The translations under genes were made by a program, and so were the position numbers. DNA of 5,823 nt, from NCBI GenBank assembly GCA_021827955.1, contig JAKATY010000005.1, positions 1 through 5,823 of the forward strand. The letters are read 5' to 3'. The notes beneath the pieces were generated by a model. It was not told where the DNA came from, did no database searches, and saw nothing but the letters and a program-made list of their open reading frames with translations. Source of the stretch: Microcaldota archaeon (lineage in GTDB: Archaea > Micrarchaeota > Micrarchaeia > Micrarchaeales > Micrarchaeaceae). The first letter of the stretch is position 1. Each line of letters begins with the position of its first letter. This document shows positions 1-5,352 of the stretch, in pieces.

Positions 1-45
1 TGAGGCACCTTTGCAAGACTTAGATTATTACAGCTTAATTTCTTG

Positions 46-56
46 CATATATTTTT
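46..56 (+). promoter_or_regulatory. TATA-like promoter element for the DUF4382-type surface protein gene
   Basis: An AT-rich CATATATTTTT stretch lies about 40 bases before the ATG at 92. Archaeal TATA boxes usually sit about 25 bases before the transcription start. That would put the start near 72-78 and give a short leader that still contains the AGGTG ribosome binding site. A second AT-rich run (67-77) is too close to the gene to be a likely TATA box. The first 91 bases hold nothing else I can identify. Confidence 0.4.
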
Positions 57-80
57 AGATTTAAGGTTTTAAATATAGGC

Positions 81-85
81 AGGTG
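81..85 (+). promoter_or_regulatory. Ribosome binding site deciding the start of the surface protein gene
   Basis: AGGTG matches the archaeal Shine-Dalgarno core (complement of the 16S rRNA 3' end) and lies 6 bases before ATG 92. The in-frame GTG at 83 is part of this site, so it is unlikely to be the start codon. The same AGGTG with 5-base spacing precedes the uL23 gene. Confidence 0.7.
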
Positions 86-91
86 CAGAGA

Positions 92-1648
92 ATGGCAAAA
101 CTGAAAAGCGCAATATACGCGATAATCGTAATATTAGTATTAATAGGGATAGCTGTGCTGCTCAGGACTCCGTCAAAGAGCGTGCCGGTGCCCTCTTCCA
201 ATGCTTTTGTGCTTCAGCTTACCGACCCGCCGCAGGTGCCGGCTGGTACGCAGGCGCTGTATATGGGATATTCAGGCCTGCAGCTTCATGAATTTGGAGC
301 CGGAAACAGCACGGGCTTCATCAACGTCAACGAGAGCGGAACGGTAAATCTTCTAAACCTGGTAAACTTCACCCAGACCATAGGAGTGGCAAGCATAAAG
401 CCTAACGAGACCTTCAACTTTGTAAGATTCAACATAACCTCGGCCAAGATAGAGATAAACAACGTAACGTACAACGTGAGCGTGCCTAACAACAGGCTCA
501 TGGTGCGCATAGGAAATTACAATTCCTCTGCAAGAGGCGTGCTTATAGACATAACTCCGAGCGTGCTTGAGATATATTCCGCAAACCAGACTATATTTGT
601 AATGGTTCCGTCGGCGCGCGCGGTCGCAATCGGCGCTACGCTCGTAAACGGCAGCTCTGCAAAGGTAGGCTACACCGCAAGGAAAGCGGAACAGGAGGAT
701 AGGAGCCTTGAAGATGTAAGGCCCAACATAAGCATGGTAAGCGCTTCGATATCAGAATCTGGAAACGTGACAACCATAACGGCACAGATAAAGAACAACG
801 GCAATAGCACTGTTGTATTGAAGGACATGATGATATTCGGCGACATGCAAACCAATTTCAGCAACTTCACAAAGGCGATGATAGAGCCGCAGATGCCTGC
901 CCTGCCGAGCAGCCAATATTCCGGCGGCTTCGGAGACTTCAACGCTTCTGAAATAGAAAGCGCGGTAGCCGCGATAAGCCAGGCAGAGGACCAAAACGCC
1001 ATCGCTGATTTTGGATTCAACATGAGCAACTTCTCGCACTACGGGATAAGCATCGGCGCGAATGGCAGCATAGCAGGGATAAACAAAGCCGAATTCGAAG
1101 ATGCCATGGGCCATATTTTCAATAATTACACCGCGATGCTGGGCAACCTAAGCAGCAAAGAAGGAGTAAACATCAGCGCATTAGGGAATATAAACGGGCA
1201 GGGCGAGGTAAATAGCATAATAAGCAGGGCGCTCAGCGAGATTCAGGGCATGCAAGCATCAGGCTACAAGAACAGCAGCACAATCGAGAGAGTTATAGAG
1301 AACATGACAGAGCAGCTCAAGAGTTTGAGCAACAGCAGGGTATCAGAAGCTGCAGGCGCCTCTGTTTTCGAACACTATTACCACAAGGTGCTCAACTTCA
1401 TAATAATGCCGAACTCTACGCTGGCATTGCCTTTCGACGAAAAAACGGCATTGGGGCCTAACGGATACAACCTCACTGCGGGAAGCACGGTAACGCTCTC
1501 ATTTACGGGCAAGATAGTGTATGGAGCGGAAAGTGATCATGGAAAGACCTCGGCCATCATAACCGTGCCGATCGCAAACCAGACTTACAGCATAAGAGTT
1601 TATGGAGAGGAAGGCGCTTACGCGCAAGAGAACATAACAGCAACATGA
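92..1648 (+). CDS. Membrane-anchored DUF4382-type surface protein, probably heavily N-glycosylated
   Basis: The protein has 518 residues. Residues 6-24 form one hydrophobic helix after a lysine-containing start (MAKLK), so it is probably a signal anchor with the remainder outside the cell. Residues about 38-145 resemble DUF4382: an LTDPP motif (43-47), GTVNLLNL (83-90), and the stretch around NITSAKIEINNVTYNVSVP (114-132). The function of DUF4382 is not established. Residues about 212-250 look like beta strands, and about 432-518 look like more strands of the same kind, ending in YSIRVYGEEGAYAQENITAT (499-518). Between them lies a mostly helical, Ser/Asn/Ala-rich stretch of about 180 residues. 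I count 28 N-X-S/T sequons between residues 72 and 514. ATG 92 is chosen because AGGTG lies 6 bases upstream. The small membrane protein gene follows 31 bases after the stop, suggesting one transcript. The DUF4382 match is from memory of the family pattern. The role (surface coat, adhesion or binding) is unknown. Confidence 0.8.
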   Translation: MAKLKSAIYAIIVILVLIGIAVLLRTPSKSVPVPSSNAFVLQLTDPPQVPAGTQALYMGYSGLQLHEFGAGNSTGFINVNESGTVNLLNLVNFTQTIGVASIKPNETFNFVRFNITSAKIEINNVTYNVSVPNNRLMVRIGNYNSSARGVLIDITPSVLEIYSANQTIFVMVPSARAVAIGATLVNGSSAKVGYTARKAEQEDRSLEDVRPNISMVSASISESGNVTTITAQIKNNGNSTVVLKDMMIFGDMQTNFSNFTKAMIEPQMPALPSSQYSGGFGDFNASEIESAVAAISQAEDQNAIADFGFNMSNFSHYGISIGANGSIAGINKAEFEDAMGHIFNNYTAMLGNLSSKEGVNISALGNINGQGEVNSIISRALSEIQGMQASGYKNSSTIERVIENMTEQLKSLSNSRVSEAAGASVFEHYYHKVLNFIIMPNSTLALPFDEKTALGPNGYNLTAGSTVTLSFTGKIVYGAESDHGKTSAIITVPIANQTYSIRVYGEEGAYAQENITAT

Positions 1649-1679
1649 AGCTTTGCATATGGATATGGTGCAAAAGAGG

Positions 1680-2045
1680 ATGAAGGCAAATAGTTCGACA
1701 GGATATGCGCTGCTCGCTGTTGGAATCGTAATACTGCTTTTTACTTTTTATCAGGCGTATACGATTTTCAACGAGTTGATGACAGGCACCTTCCCCCTTC
1801 TTGCAACGCAGGGAAGCGGAGCAGCGCAGCAAGCTGCTTCCCAAAACGTGTCGGTGCAGCAGATAGTGGGAAATGCGGTATCTTCAGCGCTGTCAGGCCT
1901 GCACATAAACACCTATGCTACGATAATTATCCTGCTTATAGTGCTTGAGCTTTTCGCCAGCATCGGATACAAATTTGCAAAGATCGGCGTTGAAACGCTG
2001 AAGGCCGTGCCTGAAAATCAAGCAGACAAAAAGCAGAAATCCTAG
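1680..2045 (+). CDS. Small membrane protein with two predicted transmembrane helices, unknown function
   Basis: The protein has 121 residues from ATG 1680. Helix 1 spans about residues 9-30 (YALLAVGIVILLFTFYQAYT) and helix 2 about 77-97 (TYATIIILLIVLELFASIGY). The start and the lysine-rich tail (QADKKQKS) are positively charged. This suggests both ends are inside and a loop of about 45 residues is outside; that loop holds one sequon (NVS, residues 56-58). I do not recognise a family. The start is uncertain: in-frame TTG 1653, ATG 1659 and ATG 1665 are also possible. I prefer 1680 because TGGTG (1666-1670) lies 9 bases before it and the others have no clear site. The gene closely follows the DUF4382-type gene and may act with it at the cell surface, but this is inference from position only. 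Confidence 0.7.
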   Translation: MKANSSTGYALLAVGIVILLFTFYQAYTIFNELMTGTFPLLATQGSGAAQQAASQNVSVQQIVGNAVSSALSGLHINTYATIIILLIVLELFASIGYKFAKIGVETLKAVPENQADKKQKS

Positions 2046-2100
2046 GCGTGCCGATGCTTTGGGCAGTAAAAAATTTGCAGCGTGCAGAAGAGAGGAGAAC

Positions 2101-2382
2101 ATGCGGAAAAGAGAAAAACGCGGAAAAAGCGTAGGTGAAATGCGCGAATATTTTGCGACGCTTGCGTTGCCGAAGCGGAAGGAATCTGATTACTCCAAGA
2201 TGTTCGAAAGGAAGTACAGATACAAGAGAAGCGTTGTCTTGGTAAAAGGCGCGAAAAGGGATGGCATGCTCTTCATCGAAGTCAGGGCAATGGATCCTAC
2301 CGCGCTGAGGGCCTCAATCAATTCATTGCTCAGGGATATACAAGTAATAGAAGCTGTTGAAAAAATCGCAAAGGAGCGCTGA
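2101..2382 (+). CDS. KEOPS complex Pcc1-like subunit
   Basis: The protein has 93 residues, close to the usual small size of Pcc1/CTAG-family proteins. The family signature is the C-terminal stretch at residues 57-83: a strand (LFIEVRAMD), then a helix with PTALRASINSLLRDIQVIE, matching the conserved 'D-TALRASLNSxLRxI' pattern. A first strand lies at about 44-50. In Archaea, Pcc1 dimerises and holds Kae1 within KEOPS, which adds threonylcarbamoyl to A37 of ANN-reading tRNAs (t6A). The first 20 or so residues are very basic and are not part of the core fold. ATG 2101 has GAGGAG (2092-2097) just upstream, though the 3-base spacing is short. ATG 2140 would remove the basic extension, but its AGGTGA (2133-2138) is only 1 base away. 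TTG 2059 is a possible longer start with no visible site. The gene ends 170 bases before the uL3 gene, with promoter elements between, so it is probably transcribed separately from it. The symbol pcc1 would fit, but small family members and paralogues make the exact assignment less certain. Confidence 0.8.
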   Translation: MRKREKRGKSVGEMREYFATLALPKRKESDYSKMFERKYRYKRSVVLVKGAKRDGMLFIEVRAMDPTALRASINSLLRDIQVIEAVEKIAKER

Positions 2383-2384
2383 TC

Positions 2385-2389
2385 TTTTT
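2385..2389 (+). terminator. Possible weak oligo-T terminator after the Pcc1-like gene
   Basis: Five consecutive T residues begin 2 bases after the TGA stop. Archaeal RNA polymerase can terminate at T tracts without a hairpin, but this tract is short and no stem precedes it. It fits the idea that a new transcript begins in the following gap. It could also be chance. Confidence 0.25.
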
Positions 2390-2430
2390 CCGAAATGCAA
2401 AATACCGGTAAAAGAGAGCAGTATGTAAGA

Positions 2431-2441
2431 AATATAAATAT
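2431..2441 (+). promoter_or_regulatory. Upstream TATA-like element (P1) for the ribosomal protein operon
   Basis: AATATAAATAT lies about 115 bases before the uL3 start. If used, transcription would begin near 2460 and give a leader of roughly 90 bases that includes the small hairpin at 2495-2514. It may be only general AT-richness. The second element at 2484-2493 is better placed for a short leader. Confidence 0.35.
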
Positions 2442-2483
2442 ATCACATGCCTAAATAATCTGTAAGTCCGCATTTAAGCCAAA

Positions 2484-2493
2484 GTATAAAATA
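2484..2493 (+). promoter_or_regulatory. TATA-box candidate (P2) for the ribosomal protein operon
   Basis: GTATAAAATA is a good archaeal TATA box, preceded by a purine-rich AAGCCAAA that could serve as the BRE contacted by transcription factor B. The predicted start would be about 2511-2516, giving a leader of about 40 bases with an AAGGT site before ATG 2553. This is the most likely promoter for the uL3-uL4-uL23-uL2-uS19-uL22 transcript. Confidence 0.55.
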
Positions 2494-2494
2494 T

Positions 2495-2514
2495 CTATTC
2501 TTCGAAAGAAGTAG
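2495..2514 (+). other. Small hairpin or dyad between the TATA box and the uL3 gene
   Basis: As RNA this can fold as CTA (2495-2497) with TAG (2512-2514), a TT bulge, then CTTC (2500-2503) with GAAG (2508-2511), closed by a GAAA tetraloop of the GNRA type. As DNA it also reads as an inverted repeat, TTCTT-CGA-AAGAA (2498-2510). With the downstream promoter it lies mostly before the transcription start, where a repressor could bind. With the upstream promoter it would be in the leader RNA. The stem is only 7 base pairs, so chance is possible. Confidence 0.3.
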
Positions 2515-2541
2515 ATGCGCGGATTACTTTCAGTGTTTTGC

Positions 2542-2546
2542 AAGGT
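2542..2546 (+). promoter_or_regulatory. Ribosome binding site deciding the uL3 start
   Basis: AAGGT lies 6 bases before ATG 2553, a spacing like that of the other genes here. An in-frame TTG at 2538 lies just before this site and would add five residues not typical of uL3, so ATG 2553 is preferred. Confidence 0.5.
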
Positions 2547-2552
2547 TTTAAG

Positions 2553-3521
2553 ATGGTTAGAAGAGGCTCTATGCAGTATTGGCACAGGAGAAGGGCAGCG
2601 AAGCCGCTTCCAAGGATAAGGTCGGCACCTTTGTCCTCGGAGCTGTGCATATCAAACATGCTTGCATACAAGGCGGGCATGACATACCTTACCATGATAG
2701 ACGACTCGCAATCGCCTTCTAAAAACATGGACATTGCAAGGGCGTGCACCGTGCTCGAGGTGCCAAGGACAGAGGCTTACGGCATAAGGCTTTACACAAA
2801 GGACCAGATAACAGGATACAAAAGGGTTTACGCCGAGGTGTACAGCGCACAGGCCGCGCAGAAGATAGGCATAAAGAATCCGAAGTTTACCGAGGACAAG
2901 ATTAATAACGCGAAAGCGATGGCAGAGCCCATGGAGATATCGCTCCTTCTAAGTGCATATCCTGAGGAAAGCAGCAGCCTTGAGCAAAACCATCCTGACA
3001 GATATGAAGCGAAGATAATAGGAGGCAAGGATGCTAGCGAAAAGATAGACTTTGCTGCTAAGTTTCTGGGCAAAGAGGTAAAGCCTTCAGATATATTCAA
3101 GAATGGAGAATACGTTGATGCTTTCGCCATATCAAAAGGCAAAGGATGGCAGGGCCCGGTAAAAAGATTCGGGATATCGAGGCTTTTCCACAAAGCTACG
3201 GGCAAGAGCAGGCACGTGGGCACTCTCGGCCCTACAAATCCTGCGAACGTGCTTTACACTGTTCCGCAGGCAGGGCAAACCGGTTACCATTACAGAGCGG
3301 AGCGCAACAAAAGGATACTTAAGATAGGCACTAAGGCGGAAGTGGAGCAGATAAACAAGAAAGGCGGCTTTTCAAACTACGGATTCGTGAAGAATGATTA
3401 CATACTAATAGACGGCTCCGTGCCGGGAAGCGCAAAGAGGATTGTGAGGCTCAGGCATTCGATGAATTATGCGGGAGCGGCAGTGAAAGAACCCAAGGTT
3501 ACATATGTAAGCAAGGTGTGA
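2553..3521 (+). CDS. rpl3: Large-subunit ribosomal protein uL3 (L3)
   Basis: The protein has 322 residues, near the usual archaeal length of about 330-340. uL3 binds 23S rRNA early in assembly, and its long extensions reach the peptidyl transferase centre. The family marks are clear: a basic start (RRGSMQYWHRRRA, 3-15), YKAGMT (39-44), GIRLY (77-81), GKGWQGPVKRFGISR (196-210), GQTGYHYRAERNKRILKIG (241-259), and a closing PGSAKRIVRLR segment (291-301). One key residue is unusual. The tip of the 'tryptophan finger', normally GPWNP or GAWHP in Archaea and eukaryotes, reads GPTNP here, with Thr 228 (codon ACA, 3234-3236) in place of Trp. The rest of the motif is intact, so a frameshift is not the cause. 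The gene leads the ribosomal protein operon and is followed 26 bases later by uL4. Confidence 0.98.
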   Translation: MVRRGSMQYWHRRRAAKPLPRIRSAPLSSELCISNMLAYKAGMTYLTMIDDSQSPSKNMDIARACTVLEVPRTEAYGIRLYTKDQITGYKRVYAEVYSAQAAQKIGIKNPKFTEDKINNAKAMAEPMEISLLLSAYPEESSSLEQNHPDRYEAKIIGGKDASEKIDFAAKFLGKEVKPSDIFKNGEYVDAFAISKGKGWQGPVKRFGISRLFHKATGKSRHVGTLGPTNPANVLYTVPQAGQTGYHYRAERNKRILKIGTKAEVEQINKKGGFSNYGFVKNDYILIDGSVPGSAKRIVRLRHSMNYAGAAVKEPKVTYVSKV

Positions 3522-3536
3522 AGCGCCGCTTTTGAC

Positions 3537-3543
3537 AGATGAT
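3537..3543 (+). promoter_or_regulatory. AGATGAT ribosome binding site before uL4
   Basis: AGATGAT lies 4 bases before ATG 3548 and can pair in part (TGAT) with the 16S rRNA 3' end. An in-frame ATG at 3539 lies inside it. Starting at 3548 gives the normal archaeal uL4 opening (MKVKV), so the upstream ATG is rejected. Confidence 0.45.
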
Positions 3544-3547
3544 ACTT

Positions 3548-4348
3548 ATGAAAGTGAAAGTGCTGGAAATAGATGGCAGGCAAGGCGCCGAGCTAGAAGC
3601 ACAGGACGCGTTCAACGAACAGATAAGGGAGGACCTTATAAGAAGAGCAGTCCTATCTGAGGATTCGTTCAGATTGCAGCCGCAAGCGCATTCGGTAATG
3701 GCAGGAATGCAGACCACCGCATCGTATTATGGTGCAATGAACAGCTACAGGACAGGGAGGCATGTCGGCCACGCTATGAGACCAAGAGAAAAGCTGGGCG
3801 GAGGCATCCAGGGCAAGGTAAAAAGGATCCCTTCTGCGGTAAAGGGAAGGCGTGCGCACCCGCACATGATAGAAAAAACGCTTGTTGAATTCATCAACAC
3901 GAAGGAATACAGGAAGGCTTTGAGGAGCGCCATAGCCGCCACGGCGTCTAAAGAATACGTGGGATCAAAGCATGTAGAGACAGAAGTTCCGATTGTGGTT
4001 TCAGACAGCATAGAAAAGATCTCGAAGACAAAGGAGATGATGAACGTGCTAAAGAGCCTTAAACTACTCGAAATGGTAGAATCCTGCAAAGAGGCAAAAC
4101 ACCTCAAGAACGGGAGAAGCGGCAGGGAAAGGCATTATAAGAAATCTTTCCTGCTAGTAGTGAGCAAGGAGGATGCGCCTGCGATAAAAGCGGCTAGGAA
4201 CATTGCCGGCTCTGACGCATGCGCTATAAGCGATATCAAGGCAGGGCTTTTGGCCCCAGGAGGCAGGCCCGGAAGAATAGTCATATGGAGCGAGAGCGCA
4301 TTCAAAGGAATAGACGAGGAGCTTGGCAGGATCAAGCCGCCGGCATGA
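3548..4348 (+). CDS. rpl4: Large-subunit ribosomal protein uL4 (L4)
   Basis: The protein has 266 residues, normal for the archaeal family. uL4 binds 23S rRNA, and its long internal loop forms part of the narrowest point of the peptide exit tunnel together with uL22. The archaeal opening MKVKVLEIDG is followed by REDLIRRAVLS (27-37). The loop spans about 50-105 and contains TGRHVGHAMR (69-78) and GRRAHPH (100-106). Then come RKALRSAIAATA (122-133), the basic GRSGRERHYKKS (189-200), and the C-terminal DIKAGLLAPGGRPGRIVIWSESA (229-251), whose LAPGG and W-[ST]-E-S-A pattern is diagnostic. It lies 26 bases after uL3 and 12 before uL23. In Escherichia coli L4 represses its own operon through the leader RNA. 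Nothing here shows that the archaeal protein does the same. Confidence 0.97.
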   Translation: MKVKVLEIDGRQGAELEAQDAFNEQIREDLIRRAVLSEDSFRLQPQAHSVMAGMQTTASYYGAMNSYRTGRHVGHAMRPREKLGGGIQGKVKRIPSAVKGRRAHPHMIEKTLVEFINTKEYRKALRSAIAATASKEYVGSKHVETEVPIVVSDSIEKISKTKEMMNVLKSLKLLEMVESCKEAKHLKNGRSGRERHYKKSFLLVVSKEDAPAIKAARNIAGSDACAISDIKAGLLAPGGRPGRIVIWSESAFKGIDEELGRIKPPA

Positions 4349-4350
4349 AA

Positions 4351-4355
4351 AGGTG
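4351..4355 (+). promoter_or_regulatory. Ribosome binding site of uL23
   Basis: AGGTG lies 5 bases before ATG 4361, directly after the uL4 stop. It is one of the two strongest Shine-Dalgarno matches in the window, equal to that of the first gene, and fixes the uL23 start. Confidence 0.7.
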
Positions 4356-4360
4356 TTGCA

Positions 4361-4612
4361 ATGGGAGTGCTTATGTATCCGATAGGAACCGAAAAGGCGA
4401 TAACCAATATAGACAAAAGCAACGAGATACAGTACATCGTCTCTTTGAGCGCCACAAAGAAGCAGGTAAGGGAAGAATTTGAAAAGCTTTTCGGAGTAAA
4501 AACAAAGGATATAAGGATGATCAATACATTCCAGAACAGGAAGAAGGCAATAATAAAGCTCAGCAAGGAATACAAAGCGGGAGACGTTGCGGTGAAGCTA
4601 AAGCTTGTATGA
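4361..4612 (+). CDS. rpl23: Large-subunit ribosomal protein uL23 (L23)
   Basis: The protein has 83 residues, the usual archaeal length (about 81-86). uL23 sits at the mouth of the exit tunnel and is the main docking site for signal recognition particle and other factors that meet the emerging chain. The archaeal pattern is clear: YPIGTEKA (6-13), a strand with IQYIVSLSATKKQVREEFEKLF (23-44), the GVKTKDIRMINT segment (45-56), and a final KKAIIKLSKEYKAGDVAVKL (61-80). A strong AGGTG fixes the start. It lies between uL4 and uL2, as expected in this operon. Confidence 0.96.
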   Translation: MGVLMYPIGTEKAITNIDKSNEIQYIVSLSATKKQVREEFEKLFGVKTKDIRMINTFQNRKKAIIKLSKEYKAGDVAVKLKLV

Positions 4613-4634
4613 TTGCTTACATAAGTGTTTAGAC

Positions 4635-5348
4635 ATGGGAAAGAAATTGAGGCAGCAAAGAAGGGGCAAAGGCAGCATAGCATACACGAAGCTGCCCCAC
4701 ACGTTCGACGTGGACGTGAGCTATGGGAGCGCAGCCAAGAGGGATAGATATGCAGAGGTGGTGGGTTTTTTCAACCACACCGGCCACAATGCACCCATAA
4801 TGGAGATTCTTTATGATGATTTTACAAGCGGGACCATGCTTGCTCCGGAAGGCATTAAAAAAGGGGAGAAGATCCACGTTGGCGCTACACCGGTTTACTC
4901 GCTGGGCAACGTGGTGAAGCTAAAGGATGTTCCGGAAGGAGTTCCGATATATAACATAGAAAGCCTGCCGGGAGATGGAGGCAAGTACGTCAAGGCTGCC
5001 GGAGAGGCGGCATACATAACCTCAAAATCCGGAGGCATGGCCAGCGTGGTGCTGCCTTCGAAGAAGATAATAAACCTGAGCGAGGAGTGCAGTGCGCAAC
5101 TGGGAGTAATCGCAGGAGGAGGCATTACAGAGCAGCCGCTTGTCAAAGCGGGAAAAAGCTTTTACATAATGAGGAGGCGCAACAGGATTTGGCCAAGGAA
5201 CAGGGGAGTGAAGATGAGCCCAGTAGACCACCCGTTTGGAGGCAAGCAGCATCATAAGGGCAAGAGCAGCATGACTTCAAGGAACGCGCCGCCGGGCAGG
5301 AAGGTAGGAAACATAGCCGCAAGGCGCGTCGGAAGGAAGAAGAGATGA
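4635..5348 (+). CDS. rpl2: Large-subunit ribosomal protein uL2 (L2)
   Basis: The protein has 237 residues, the archaeal length. uL2 is one of the most conserved ribosomal proteins. It binds domain IV of 23S rRNA near the subunit interface and is needed for subunit joining and peptidyl transfer activity. Marks seen are QRRGKGS (8-14), MLAPEG (68-73), NIESLPGDGGKYVKAAG (107-123), GVIAGGG (157-163), and SPVDHPFGG (195-203) followed by SRNAPPGRKVGNIAARRVGR (215-234). His 199 matches the functionally important histidine of the VDHP motif (H229 in E. coli by my counting). Phe at 201 is normal for many archaea. The glycine-rich loop after it is short (GGKQ where about four glycines are common). In-frame ATG 4608 and TTG 4605 lie inside the end of uL23 and would add atypical residues. 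ATG 4635 gives the normal MGKKLRQQRRG start. The gene stops 4 bases before uS19. Confidence 0.97.
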   Translation: MGKKLRQQRRGKGSIAYTKLPHTFDVDVSYGSAAKRDRYAEVVGFFNHTGHNAPIMEILYDDFTSGTMLAPEGIKKGEKIHVGATPVYSLGNVVKLKDVPEGVPIYNIESLPGDGGKYVKAAGEAAYITSKSGGMASVVLPSKKIINLSEECSAQLGVIAGGGITEQPLVKAGKSFYIMRRRNRIWPRNRGVKMSPVDHPFGGKQHHKGKSSMTSRNAPPGRKVGNIAARRVGRKKR

Positions 5349-5349
5349 T
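5344..5349 (+). promoter_or_regulatory. GATGAT ribosome binding site overlapping the uL2 stop, before uS19
   Basis: GATGAT includes the TGA stop of uL2 and ends 3 bases before ATG 5353. The same hexamer lies before uL4. Ribosomes finishing uL2 would be right at the uS19 start, so translational coupling is likely. Confidence 0.4.
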
Positions 5350-5352
5350 AAG

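Noticed and set aside
83..91. GTG 83 as the start of the surface protein gene.
   Set aside because: The GTG is part of the AGGTG ribosome binding site for ATG 92; a start there would have no site of its own.
1..91. tRNA, small RNA or end of an upstream gene in the first bases.
   Set aside because: No cloverleaf, stem or readable C-terminus is visible; the TGA at 1-3 alone cannot show that a gene ends there.
752..1114. Open frames on the - strand within the surface protein gene (752-1114 and 670-1029).
   Set aside because: They lie opposite a coherent 518-residue gene with a signal anchor and sequons, and have no start context or recognisable product.
2447..2458. Three-codon ORF (ATG CCT AAA TAA) in the gap before uL3.
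   Set aside because: It is too short to judge and lies before both predicted transcription starts.
4605..4634. Longer uL2 reading from TTG 4605.
   Set aside because: It lies in the end of uL23 and adds ten residues (MYDCLHKCLD) not seen in uL2; ATG 4635 gives the standard start.
4135..4683. A long open frame on the - strand across uL4, uL23 and uL2 (182 codons).
   Set aside because: Its product is a biased, Phe/Ser/Leu-rich sequence that mirrors three well-supported + strand ribosomal genes; it is an antisense shadow.
5232..5234. Phe 201 in uL2 where bacteria have a second His (HPHGG becomes HPFGG).
   Set aside because: HPFGG is, as I recall, common in archaeal uL2 (for example Haloarcula), and the important VDHP histidine is retained at 199.
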